Assembly: GCA_002314525.1 (NCBI GenBank)
Contig: DCGE01000021.1
Span: 1 to 8,340 of the forward strand
Source of the DNA: Prevotellaceae bacterium UBA1786
Lineage (GTDB): Bacteria; Bacteroidota; Bacteroidia; Bacteroidales; Bacteroidaceae
DNA length: 8,340 bases
Direction: 5' to 3'
Part shown: positions 1 through 6,450 of the stretch, in pieces
Numbering within the stretch: position 1 is the first letter of the stretch
Layout of the letters: each line of letters begins with the position of its first letter
Notes under the pieces: model-generated
What the model was told of the DNA's origin: nothing
What the model saw: only the letters and a program-made list of their open reading frames with translations
Databases searched by the model: none
Position numbers and translations under genes: made by a program

Positions 1-905
1 TGGATTTTGAGGAATTTCTATGGGCACTTAACGACAATATGACATGGCCGTTCATCAAATCATGTTATGAGAAAAAACAGCCAATGGGCCCTATGCACAG
101 AAAAGCCATGACGTTGTTCCGCCAATACCTGATTACAGGAGGTATGCCGCAAGCAGTTGCAAAGTTCATTGAGACAAGAAATTTCCAGAAAGTTGATATC
201 GTGAAACGTGATATATTGTCTCTCTATAGAAAAAGTATAGACAAACATGTAAAAGGGTATACCGAAAAGGTCAAGGCCATATGGGACCAGATTCCGGGCG
301 AACTACAGAAACATGAAAAAAAATTCAAGATAGGCGATTTAGAACATGGTGCAAGATACAGAAGTTATGAATCATCTTTTCTCTGGCTCAAAGATGCCCG
401 GTTTGTGAATATATGCAACAATGTGACAGAACCTCAAGTGGGGATGAAACTCAGACGTGACGATCTGGCATTCAAATGCTATATGGGTGACACCGGTCTT
501 TTGATATCACACTCATTTGACGAGAAGGTCATTCAAGGAGAGGAACTATTCCAGAAACTGATGTTAGGCAAACTGGAAATCAACGAAGGCATGCTTTTCG
601 AGAACATCGTAGCTCAGATGCTGGTCGCAAGCGGGCATTCGCTGTATTTCTATAGCAAGAGCTCTGATGAAGCAGAAAACAGGATGGAAATCGATTTTCT
701 TATTGAAAAACCGACACTTACCAATGCCCATAATATATGTCCGATTGAAGTGAAATCAGGTAAGAAATACACCTTTTCATCCATAGAAAAATTCAGAAAA
801 AAATTTTCAGAACAGACTCATATTCCATATATCATTCACTGCATGGATTATAAAGAAGAGTCCGGATACCGATTTATTCCGATTTATATGGTTCCACTAC
901 TATAA
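1..905 (+). CDS. AAA-family ATPase with DUF4143 domain, 3' part only
   Basis: The frame is open from base 3 through the window edge, so the ATG at 39 is internal and the gene begins upstream. The first residues (DFEEFLWAL) match the linker that usually follows the AAA core in this family; the Walker A and B motifs must lie outside the window. The remainder is the DUF4143 region. Counting from the Met at 39, the Gly-Gly-Met-Pro signature is at residues 34-37. Near the C-terminus, Glu217-Ile-Asp219 followed by Glu237-Val-Lys239 looks like a PD-(D/E)XK nuclease-like core, a common ending for these proteins. The family is widespread in bacteria and archaea as stand-alone ATPases of unsettled role, sometimes discussed with toxin-antitoxin or mobile loci. 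It ends 21 nt before the acetyltransferase and may be co-transcribed. Family call is firm; function is unknown. Confidence 0.88.
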   Translation, partial: DFEEFLWALNDNMTWPFIKSCYEKKQPMGPMHRKAMTLFRQYLITGGMPQAVAKFIETRNFQKVDIVKRDILSLYRKSIDKHVKGYTEKVKAIWDQIPGELQKHEKKFKIGDLEHGARYRSYESSFLWLKDARFVNICNNVTEPQVGMKLRRDDLAFKCYMGDTGLLISHSFDEKVIQGEELFQKLMLGKLEINEGMLFENIVAQMLVASGHSLYFYSKSSDEAENRMEIDFLIEKPTLTNAHNICPIEVKSGKKYTFSSIEKFRKKFSEQTHIPYIIHCMDYKEESGYRFIPIYMVPLL

Positions 906-926
906 AACCAGATATTCTGTCAAACA

Positions 927-1532
927 ATGAAAATACGACTGGAACAACCATCCGATTACCGGGAAGTTGAGAACCTGACACGTGAGGCATTCTGGAACGT
1001 GTATGCGCCAGGATGCGTGGAACACTTCGTACTGCACCATTACCGCAGCAACCCCGACTTCATCCCCGAACTTGACTTCGTGATGGAGGAAGACGGAAGA
1101 CTCATCGGTCACGTGATGTACTCAAAAGCGGAGATCATCAGGGAAGACGGCAGCATCCTGCCTGCATGGACCTTCGGCCCAATAAGCATACATCCCGATT
1201 ACAAGCGTAGGGGGTATGGATTGAAACTGCTGAAATACTCTTTAAAGAAAGCCCGAGAGATGGGAATAGGCGTTCTCTGTATGGAAGGCAACATTGAATT
1301 CTACAAACACGCAGGATTCGTATTGGCCAGTTCACTGAATATTCATTACCATGCAGAGCCCAAGGATGCTGAAGTGCCATATTTTCTTGCACTGGAACTC
1401 ATCCCCGGCTACCTCAATGGGATAGAGGGCACTTATCACACCCCGAAAGGCTATTACATCGCCTTTGAGCAGCCCGAGGATTTTGAGAAATTCGAAGCCA
1501 CCTTCCCCCAAAAAGGAAAAGAAGAAGCATGA
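927..1532 (+). CDS. GNAT-family N-acetyltransferase (YhbS/COG3153-like)
   Basis: A 201-aa cytosolic acetyltransferase expected to move an acetyl group from acetyl-CoA to an amine; the substrate cannot be read from sequence. The N-terminal beta strand and first helix are residues 1-25 (MKIRLEQPSDYREV). The acetyl-CoA binding motif A is residues 83-101, with the pyrophosphate loop K93-R94-R95-G96-Y97-G98 after strand beta4 (GPISIHPDY). Motif B appears as FYKHAGF at 125-131, the usual Tyr/Phe-x-x-x-Gly-Phe signature. The ATG at 927 is the only sensible start because the conserved fold begins at once; no clear Shine-Dalgarno is present. The 3' end is suspicious: after a C5A5 run (1505-1514) the called frame stops in GKEEA, whereas the neighbouring frame continues to a stop at 1579-1581. 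Domain call is secure; the exact C-terminus is not. Confidence 0.9.
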   Translation: MKIRLEQPSDYREVENLTREAFWNVYAPGCVEHFVLHHYRSNPDFIPELDFVMEEDGRLIGHVMYSKAEIIREDGSILPAWTFGPISIHPDYKRRGYGLKLLKYSLKKAREMGIGVLCMEGNIEFYKHAGFVLASSLNIHYHAEPKDAEVPYFLALELIPGYLNGIEGTYHTPKGYYIAFEQPEDFEKFEATFPQKGKEEA

Positions 1533-1815
1533 AGGTCAGCTGATGGATGACTGCACCAAGAATCCGAACGATAAGCCATGACACATCTCCCCAACAGACG
1601 ACAAGGACAATCCTGCCGACTCATGAAATTCATCCGAAAGACAGTCAGCCGTTAGCAAATAATGAAATAGCGATACAGAAAAAGGGCGTGTCAAATAACT
1701 GGCCCGCCCCTAATATGAAAAAAAAACTGTCAATACTACATACAAGCTGCAGCATTAGTCATTATGTTTACAATTTATGGCATGCTTGATATGTAGATAG
1801 TTCATCGTGAAACGT
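1533..1815. other. Convergent intergenic spacer with hairpins, no supported gene
   Basis: This 283-bp spacer lies between the rightward acetyltransferase and the end of the leftward operon. The open frame at 1547-1789 has low-complexity, unfamily-like content and is not called. Two inverted repeats are visible: GGGCG (1684-1688) with CGCCC (1705-1709), a 5-bp stem around a 16-nt loop, and a longer one at 1736-1796 listed separately. The first stem could help end acetyltransferase transcription, but no T-run follows it on the + strand. Bases 1533-1581 may be the displaced 3' end of the acetyltransferase. Confidence 0.6.
1718..1796 (-). terminator. Candidate 3' hairpin/terminator of the leftward operon
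   Basis: CTACATACAAGC (1736-1747) pairs with GCTTG-A-TATGTAG (1784-1796), 12 bp with one bulged base. Three more pairs (TGC 1748-1750 with GCA 1780-1782) extend the stem inward past a bulged T. On the minus strand the stem is followed, 9 nt later, by nine U residues (1726 to 1718). Position just after the last gene's stop (1816) suits a terminator or a 3' stabilising stem. The 9-nt gap before the U tract and the roughly 29-nt loop are poorer than a textbook intrinsic terminator. Confidence 0.45.
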
Positions 1816-2790
1816 TTACCATAGATAGACCTTTGTTACCTGTCTTGGCTGATTCTGTGCCCATGCCAGTCCTATTGACCGTGCTGCATTAATAGATGCC
1901 ATAGTTTCAGCATGCTCGTTATTGAGAACCTTATTTGCCAAAGCATACTCTCTTTCAGCCTGCTTCCTTTCAAACTCAAGTTGCTTGTCTTGGAGTGTCT
2001 GAACTCTTGACCTGACAGTAGACATAAATGAAGCGGCTTCTTTTGAAAAAGAGGAACCAGATGGGAAATCAGCCATAATTTCTGCAACCTTTGCTGCTCC
2101 AACCTCATTTGGACTTTGGGCCCATGCAGCCTTTGCCTTGTTGAGAACTGTTTCCGCGTCAACGTCAATCATCTTTAAATATATTTCCTGCATCACTGGA
2201 GCTACTTTAGTATCAAATCCAGGTATGCCTTCTGGTATTTGTGCCAAAATAGACAATGCATTCTGGAAGTTCTGTCCTTTTGCTTCGGCCTTGGCTGCAG
2301 CTATTATCGAAGATAGATTTGCCTCGTAATATTCAACCATCTTATCAACGGCATTAGCACAGAATTCATTAAAAGCAACACTGTTCAAACGTACCGCTGC
2401 AATTCCTTTAGATATTGATGCCATTTTCGTAGAAGATACTCCTTGTCCAGGTATTGAGATGCTGGCAAAAGACTTGCCAGTATAGATATCCTTCAATGAG
2501 ATTACCATATTGAAGTCAATTTCGCAAGTTGTGGGAACCGTTGACTTAGTACGTTCATCAATGATGGCAATCTCTGGAACCATTGCAAATCTGGAGGCAC
2601 CAATCTCTGACGATATCCCACAGGCAGTCAATGCCTTCTGGAGCTTCAATTTTACTTGATTGTCAACTTTTTCAGAAACCTCATAGTCACATACCAAATG
2701 GGCTGGTGATACAGCCACATATTGGGCATGCAGAGAAGAGAACGGAAAAAGTATTCCTAACACAAAAAATAAAATCTTTTTCCTAACCAT
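1816..2790 (-). CDS. Secreted protein with CsgG/LpoB-like region and helical C-terminus
   Basis: A 324-aa exported protein, last gene of the leftward operon. Residues 1-22 form a Sec signal peptide with a likely cut after Ala22 (LHA|QY); there is no lipobox cysteine. Residues 25-155 alternate strands and helices and contain the pattern D101-x-Y-T-G-K followed by a strand and Gly-x-Gly (G115-G117), then a long helix with Glu142 and Cys144. This recalls the 'activity scales with substrate/own-name' alpha/beta fold of CsgG, LpoB and TolB-N proteins. Residues 158-245 look like TPR-type helical pairs and 257-300 are rich in Gln, Glu, Arg and Lys, likely a coiled coil. It starts 5 nt after the preceding gene, so it is co-translated. 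No exact family is recognised; the fold statement is inference from pattern only, and the secretion call is secure. Confidence 0.85.
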   Translation of the reverse strand: MVRKKILFFVLGILFPFSSLHAQYVAVSPAHLVCDYEVSEKVDNQVKLKLQKALTACGISSEIGASRFAMVPEIAIIDERTKSTVPTTCEIDFNMVISLKDIYTGKSFASISIPGQGVSSTKMASISKGIAAVRLNSVAFNEFCANAVDKMVEYYEANLSSIIAAAKAEAKGQNFQNALSILAQIPEGIPGFDTKVAPVMQEIYLKMIDVDAETVLNKAKAAWAQSPNEVGAAKVAEIMADFPSGSSFSKEAASFMSTVRSRVQTLQDKQLEFERKQAEREYALANKVLNNEHAETMASINAARSIGLAWAQNQPRQVTKVYLW

Positions 2791-2795
2791 ATTAT

Positions 2796-3662
2796 TTATT
2801 CTATTACTACATTACAATCTCCTAAAGTTCCGCCTCTTGAATTGCTATTTGCAGCCTTTCTGTCAATTCTAGCATTAATGCCAGCAGCCTTCAGTTCGTT
2901 AACCAGTCCTTTGTAGAACCCAGCGGCATCCAGTGCCTTCTCACCACTGAACAATGGCATCATAGCTTGGGAGATGCTCATACTTTCTTCGTCCTGATTG
3001 TCAATGGAATACGAGCTCTTCACACAGTTTGCGTCGAGCCACGCCTCCACTTTTTCGGCAACATCGTCAGTAATGCTTCCAGAAAGTGTCAACCTTGACT
3101 CCCGGCCATTGACCATCATCTTCTCAAAGTAGGTCTGTATGTCGTTCTGGAATTTATCAATCTTTGCAAGCACTGCTTCCTGAAGCAAAGTTGTAGTAGT
3201 GCTTCCAATCGCAGGAGCTCCATCACCACTTGCACTGGCAACTTGTTTGGAGCTATAGTTGTCTATACCATTGAGCTCAAAATAGATACTGCGTCTTGGA
3301 CCTTGGGAATTGACCTTATAGTTCAGTTCAAGGCGTACATCAACAGGAATGACTTGTGCACCCTTCCCTTTAATTCTCTCAAGCTCACTATTCAAGTCTG
3401 TCAATGTGAAACCCCTATCCTGGAACATCTCACTAATTTTTGAGATACATGCGCCCAGATCATCATCCAGCAAGGCCTTGCTGTAATCTGGAATCATTAC
3501 CTTCTCACCTAAATCATCAGCCTCAGACAGACAATCCATCTTGTTCAACAACTTGTTTGAAGGGATCACAACCAGGCGAGGTTTCTTGGCAACCTGTGCA
3601 TTGACAAGAACGGGAAGGCAAATGAAAAATAATAATGATAATACAATGTTTTTCATATTCAT
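2796..3662 (-). CDS. Secreted DUF6175-like protein
   Basis: A 288-aa exported protein, third in the leftward operon. The signal peptide is residues 1-22 (VNA|QV); no lipobox. Mature residues 28-36 read KPRLVVIPS, the opening strand seen in DUF6175-type Bacteroidota proteins. A helix (63-82) with DRG at 82-84 follows, then a strand region 104-133 and the segment S137-S138-K-Q-V-A-S-A-S-G-D-G (137-148), the same strand-then-glycine pattern as in the downstream 324-aa protein (K-S-F-A-S...G-Q-G). A long helix at 157-184 resembles the CsgG/LpoB layout. The C-terminal part (190-288) carries a second alpha/beta unit (LTLSGSI...; GLVNELKAAGINARI) ending in CNVVIE. Met1 (3662) is 2 nt from the upstream stop; Met3 (3656) is an equally possible start. 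DUF6175 assignment is from memory of the family pattern, so moderate. Molecular role unknown. Confidence 0.85.
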   Translation of the reverse strand: MNMKNIVLSLLFFICLPVLVNAQVAKKPRLVVIPSNKLLNKMDCLSEADDLGEKVMIPDYSKALLDDDLGACISKISEMFQDRGFTLTDLNSELERIKGKGAQVIPVDVRLELNYKVNSQGPRRSIYFELNGIDNYSSKQVASASGDGAPAIGSTTTTLLQEAVLAKIDKFQNDIQTYFEKMMVNGRESRLTLSGSITDDVAEKVEAWLDANCVKSSYSIDNQDEESMSISQAMMPLFSGEKALDAAGFYKGLVNELKAAGINARIDRKAANSNSRGGTLGDCNVVIE

Positions 3663-3664
3663 TT

Positions 3665-4147
3665 TTATTCAAACATTGAGTTTAGTCCTTTGACAACACC
3701 CTGCTCTTCAAGATATGTTCGAAGAGAGTTCTTATTTACCACATAAATAATGCCAATCTTATATTGATTACCCACCCTCAACATATCCGATGGATCAATC
3801 ACACCATCTGTTGATAAAGTAACATATTGAAGATATTGTCCACTTTTAAAGAAGTTATCAAAAAACTCCTTGTTTTTTTCCTTGTCGGCATTTTTCACGA
3901 GAGCTGGTTTTGTGTAGTTTCCGCTTGAAGACGGAACGCCTTTGAACAAGATTGCATGGACAGCATTCTTCTTTCCTATTTCTATTGCTTTCTTCTGGCT
4001 CTTTGCATATGAATAAACCTTGATTATCTCAGTTCCCTCAGTTCCAACGCCAGCGGAGACAACTTCGTAAACGAATTCGTCCTTGTCTTTAGCATTGCTC
4101 GCGATTGTCAAAGTCAATGCAAAGACAAGCATTATTATTTTTTTCAT
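3665..4147 (-). CDS. Small secreted LPP20/FlgT-like protein
   Basis: A 160-aa exported protein, second in the leftward operon. I chose the ATG at 4147 because it opens directly into a signal peptide (MKKIIMLVF..., cut after SNA, residue 19). The longer frame from 4198 would add 17 polar residues ahead of it and would start inside the perfect hairpin at 4165-4209. The mature part shows the layout of LPP20/FlgT N-terminal domains: a strand, then a basic helix A54-I-E-I-G-K-K-N-A-V-H-A-I-L-F-K-G (54-70), an insert with FFDNFFKSGQYLQYV (95-109), a strand pair over 'VGNQYKIGIIYVVN' (125-138), and a closing helix (141-149). Such domains sit in the periplasm or at the outer membrane and act in assembly of surface machines (FlgT in Vibrio flagella). 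No lipobox is seen. Fold assignment is inference with moderate support; no function is known for this protein. Confidence 0.83.
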   Translation of the reverse strand: MKKIIMLVFALTLTIASNAKDKDEFVYEVVSAGVGTEGTEIIKVYSYAKSQKKAIEIGKKNAVHAILFKGVPSSSGNYTKPALVKNADKEKNKEFFDNFFKSGQYLQYVTLSTDGVIDPSDMLRVGNQYKIGIIYVVNKNSLRTYLEEQGVVKGLNSMFE

Positions 4148-4164
4148 ATTTTCTATCTTATAGC

Positions 4165-4209
4165 AGGATATCTCTATATTCCATTTCGCAAAGAACATAG
4201 AGATATCCT
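4165..4209 (-). repeat. Perfect 13-bp inverted repeat in operon leader
   Basis: AGGATATCTCTAT (4165-4177) and ATAGAGATATCCT (4197-4209) are exact reverse complements around a 19-nt spacer. The element lies 13 nt after the stop of the 549-aa gene and ends 17 nt before the ATG of the 160-aa gene. On the transcribed minus strand it is followed by an A/U-mixed stretch, not a U tract, so it does not look like a simple terminator. It may be a processing or stabilising stem that sets different levels for the barrel gene and the genes after it. Confidence 0.8.
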
Positions 4210-4222
4210 AAAGTGAATTAAA

Positions 4223-5872
4223 TTAGAAACCTACTTTAAGACCGAGACCAAATGCCATTGGCTGGAACTTCTGGAACTTCTCACGCTTGCTTTCTGTATT
4301 TGCCCAGAATTCACGAAGTGCGTCGAAAGTCTTGTCCTTGATGTAGTAGTTGTAACCAATATTTGCGTAGAACTGGATGTTTCGCGTTATGTAATAACCA
4401 AACTTTACATGAGCACCCACTTTGTAAGACTTTGTGTCGTATGATTTGTCAAGAGTCCCTTTTGTAAAATATACTTCACCATCATCTGAAAGCTCATACT
4501 CGCCATACGCACCTGGAGCAATGAGATAGCCACCTTCAATTGACGGAGTTACTGCAAATGTACCTGCAAGATTGAATTCCTTTGCAATACCCAGAGAGCC
4601 TTCGAATATCTGGAAATTCTTCAATTCTCCGTCTTTATCATATGCTCTTAACTTGATGCCACCAAGTCCCTTGCTCCAAGGAATACCAGCTTTCAAATAA
4701 ACGAACAAACCAGGTACTTTGAGCCACTGACCAAGACGATACTCCACTGTGAGTGCTGCTTCAGAAATAGTATATTCAGCACCGACGTTGAATCCGAAAT
4801 CAGGGTTTTCTACAAGAGTCTCACCCGGAACCACCTTACGGCCCTTGACCTCGTAGAACTGAGTCTGCTGTTCAGGATCGATATTTCCCGTTGCAACTCC
4901 ACGATTGTCAAATATCTTATTTGTGGCACGTACTGTTGCAACTCGCTGAGACCTTGTCTCTCCTGTTTTCTCATCGAGCACTTCACGCATGACAGCAAAT
5001 CTCTTATCACAACGCACCCCTTCTTTCTTTCCGATATTTGCACGGATAGGATGAGTGAAAGTGACAGGAGACTTCACCTGGAAATCGGCAACCTTCTTTC
5101 CTATGATAGTCATAATATTCTCATAGTCGGAAGCAGCATCTTTTGGATCAGTAACATGAACACCTGAATTTGCATTGTGAACAAATACCATAGGGAATTC
5201 CATTGCGTCTATACCTGAATCAGAGTAGTTCTGGTCATAGAAGACTGTCATGATTGAGTCATTGAAATTGAGTTTGTATGTGTATGGAATTACGTTGGTA
5301 CTTGTTGATGTCTTCCCATCTTTAGAAGTTGATGTAGTAGTTTGAACCACATATGCACACAAATACGTACGGTCAATTAGCTGTTCTCCTAACATGTTCA
5401 GATAATCCCTTCCAAGTTTGGTACTATTTGCCTTCATCACGTCATTGTCGGTTGCTGCATATTCTCCGCGTTGCATCAGCACATCATAGGTCAAATTACC
5501 ATCAGATCCTACAGGAAACCATTGGTGCATGACCTGATTGCCAAACTTCTGTGATTTGATAAGGTCGTTCATGTATGCAGTGACAGCAGTCTTTCTTTCA
5601 TTCTTGTCTTCTGGAATATTATTCATAATGAACTCATCCGTTGTAAAATCAAAACTATCAAACTTTTCATCTTTTACTGTCTTAAGGCTTTGGATTACAG
5701 CACTGGACTCACTGCTTCCATTAGAAACGTATATTTTCATCAATGTTGGACGAAGATATTTACGCTCTAAAGCATTAGCCTTTTTTGTGACAAGATTCAC
5801 GTCTTGAGCAAAGGTGTTGGCTGTTCCCAAAGATGCCAACAACAAAAATAAACACAGATACTTTTTCATCAT
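4223..5872 (-). CDS. Outer-membrane beta-barrel-like protein with N-terminal periplasmic domains
   Basis: A 549-aa exported protein, first in the leftward operon. The signal peptide is residues 1-22 (TFA|QD). Residues 25-275 form a mixed domain I do not recognise, with a Thr/Ser-rich loop near 178-193 (QTTTSTSKDGKTS). Residues 278-357 read like the SH3-type C-terminal domain of FlgT-related proteins: 'NIGKKEGVRCDKRFAV', a G-x-x-x-G-V turn, then V-A-T-V-R-A and a GETLVEN ending. From about 359 to 549 short amphipathic strands alternate with turns (FNVGAEYTI, ALTVEYRL, LFVYLKAGI, VGAHVKFGYYI, IQFYANIGYNYYI) and the protein ends in GLGLKVGF, with the terminal Phe typical of barrels inserted by BamA. 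I therefore place it in the outer membrane with a periplasmic N-terminus. MM start: either Met is possible. The promoter at 5940-5947 gives a leader of about 60 nt. Localisation is well supported; function is unknown. Confidence 0.87.
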   Translation of the reverse strand: MMKKYLCLFLLLASLGTANTFAQDVNLVTKKANALERKYLRPTLMKIYVSNGSSESSAVIQSLKTVKDEKFDSFDFTTDEFIMNNIPEDKNERKTAVTAYMNDLIKSQKFGNQVMHQWFPVGSDGNLTYDVLMQRGEYAATDNDVMKANSTKLGRDYLNMLGEQLIDRTYLCAYVVQTTTSTSKDGKTSTSTNVIPYTYKLNFNDSIMTVFYDQNYSDSGIDAMEFPMVFVHNANSGVHVTDPKDAASDYENIMTIIGKKVADFQVKSPVTFTHPIRANIGKKEGVRCDKRFAVMREVLDEKTGETRSQRVATVRATNKIFDNRGVATGNIDPEQQTQFYEVKGRKVVPGETLVENPDFGFNVGAEYTISEAALTVEYRLGQWLKVPGLFVYLKAGIPWSKGLGGIKLRAYDKDGELKNFQIFEGSLGIAKEFNLAGTFAVTPSIEGGYLIAPGAYGEYELSDDGEVYFTKGTLDKSYDTKSYKVGAHVKFGYYITRNIQFYANIGYNYYIKDKTFDALREFWANTESKREKFQKFQPMAFGLGLKVGF

Positions 5873-5939
5873 ACAAAAGTTTTTTAAATTCCTTGCCTAC
5901 TTCCTTTCAAGCGAATCGGCTATTTCTTATATTTTGATG

Positions 5940-5970
5940 CAAAGTTAGTCTTTTTAACATTGTTTGCATT
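5940..5970 (-). promoter_or_regulatory. Promoter of the leftward envelope operon
   Basis: On the minus strand TAACTTTG (5947 to 5940) matches the Bacteroidota -7 consensus TAnnTTTG exactly. The expected -33 position, 19 bp upstream, reads AATG (5970-5967), a poor match to TTTG. The predicted transcription start is near 5935, giving a leader of about 60 nt before the ATG at 5872. A good -7 with a weak -33 and repeats next to it is what an activator-dependent promoter looks like. Confidence 0.65.
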
Positions 5971-5988
5971 GGTTCACTTTGGTTCATT
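5969..5988. repeat. Tandem 10-bp direct repeats (candidate operator)
   Basis: TTGGTTCACT (5969-5978) is followed at once by TTGGTTCATT (5979-5988), 9 of 10 bases identical, and by a third TGG. They abut and overlap the -33 region of the operon promoter. Two head-to-tail 10-bp half-sites resemble sites of OmpR/PhoB-type winged-helix regulators, but no such gene is in the window. An inverted GAACCAA copy lies at 6008-6014. Confidence 0.6.
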
Positions 5989-6070
5989 TGGCCAGATGGA
6001 TATCAGAGAACCAATCATGAACGGATGATTCATGAAAAAAACAATGTATTACTGAGAAAGGGGAACAAGA

Positions 6071-6289
6071 AAGGCGCAGAGCGCTTATCAAAAGTTGAGG
6101 TCCTAGGAAAACCCGATCGCCAATAAGTCACGTCCACGCCAAAGCGCAAACGTTCGCAACTTATTCGTGGGCGATATATGAAATTTCCTAGGTTTCAACT
6201 TACCCGAATAACAGCAAACGCTATTTTTCCACAAAGCTGCCCATATAGGACAGTGAAGTACTATTTGGATACACAAATCCCGACTTCAA
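6071..6289 (-). ncRNA. Candidate structured ncRNA or structured 5' leader
   Basis: Starting at the predicted start site of the leftward promoter at 6294-6325, the minus strand folds into a near-continuous series of stems. They are: TGAAGT/ACTTCA (6254-6259 with 6283-6288) enclosing ATTTG/CAAAT (6263-6267 with 6274-6278); CTGCCC/GGACAG (6237-6242 with 6248-6253); AATAACA/CGCTATT (6207-6213 with 6219-6225); the long hairpin 6092-6201; and AAGgCGC/GCGCTT (6071-6077 with 6081-6086), followed on the minus strand by the U-rich UCUUGUU. The second and third stems close fully only on the minus strand, where mismatches become G-U pairs, which favours this orientation. The last stem could terminate the RNA at about 6065. 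It does not match tmRNA, SRP RNA or RNase P as I know them, and its ends do not pair as in 6S RNA. If termination fails it would be a leader of the envelope operon. Boundaries are approximate. Confidence 0.45.
6092..6201. repeat. Long nested imperfect palindrome (about 110 bp)
   Basis: Outer arms: AAGTTGA (6092-6098) with TCAACTT (6195-6201), and CCTAGGAAA (6102-6110) with TTTCCTAGG (6184-6192), separated only by GGT versus TT. Inner arms: ATCGCC (6116-6121) with GGCGAT (6170-6175), and AATAAGT (6122-6128) with ACTTATT (6159-6165), with a CGTG bulge on the right side. That is 29 Watson-Crick pairs in one hairpin. No gene overlaps it and it stands between divergent promoters, so it is not an end-of-operon terminator. 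It could be the core of a structured RNA or a small palindromic repeat element. Confidence 0.75.
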
Positions 6290-6293
6290 GTGG

Positions 6294-6345
6294 CAAAGAT
6301 ATACATTATGTTTGAAACTGCCAAAGTTTTTTTTAAATTTTTTTT
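6294..6345 (-). promoter_or_regulatory. Second leftward promoter with A/T-tract upstream
   Basis: Minus strand TTTG (6325 to 6322), 20 bp, then TATCTTTG (6301 to 6294) matches the Bacteroidota -33/-7 consensus at all fixed positions. Directly upstream of the -33 element is an A8-TTT-A8 tract (6345 to 6327 on the minus strand), like an UP element. The predicted start is about 6288-6290, at the first base of the hairpin series. Confidence 0.6.
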
Positions 6346-6414
6346 GATTATCCTATCATTTCTTCTCAAAATGTGTGAAAATATTAAATAAACAGTACTT
6401 TTTATAATGAATAT

Positions 6415-6445
6415 TTTGCCATTAACGAAAAAAAATGTAGATTTG
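6415..6445 (+). promoter_or_regulatory. Kinase promoter, predicting a leaderless mRNA
   Basis: TTTG (6415-6418), 19 bp, TAGATTTG (6438-6445) is a full match to the Bacteroidota consensus. The ATG of the kinase begins at 6451, only 5 nt after the -7 box, so transcription should start at or within a few bases of the start codon. No other in-frame Met is available before the kinase ATP-binding Lys region. Confidence 0.7.
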
Positions 6446-6450
6446 CGAGT

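Larger units (their letters stand above)
5873..6450. other. Divergent regulatory spacer between operon and kinase
   Basis: A 578-bp gap without a supported protein gene. It holds, from left to right: the operon -7 box (5940-5947), tandem 10-bp repeats (5969-5988) with further TGGTTC/TTCATGA-type copies up to 6035, a run of consecutive hairpins (6071-6288), a leftward promoter (6294-6325) with two T8 runs beside it (6327-6345 on the + strand), and the kinase promoter (6415-6445). Short frames here (for example on the minus strand near 6286-6492) cross promoters and have no family features. Confidence 0.75.

Noticed and set aside
1684..1720. GGGCGTGTCAAATA resembling the tip of a Bacteroides insertion sequence
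   Set aside because: No matching second terminal repeat, no transposase and no target duplication visible; better described as a small hairpin.
1547..1789. 80-aa + strand open frame after the acetyltransferase
   Set aside because: No family features, crosses two hairpins and an A9 run, and partly overlaps the likely displaced end of the acetyltransferase.
4148..4198. Upstream ATG at 4198 for the LPP20-like protein
   Set aside because: It would place polar residues ahead of the signal peptide and lie inside the perfect hairpin arm.
4264..4281. Tandem GGAACTTCT repeat
   Set aside because: It simply encodes the KFQKFQ residues of the barrel protein.
6092..6201. Integron attC site or 6S RNA as explanation of the long palindrome
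   Set aside because: No RYYYAAC/GTTRRRY core pair at the arm ends for attC, and the predicted RNA ends do not pair into a closing stem as in 6S RNA.
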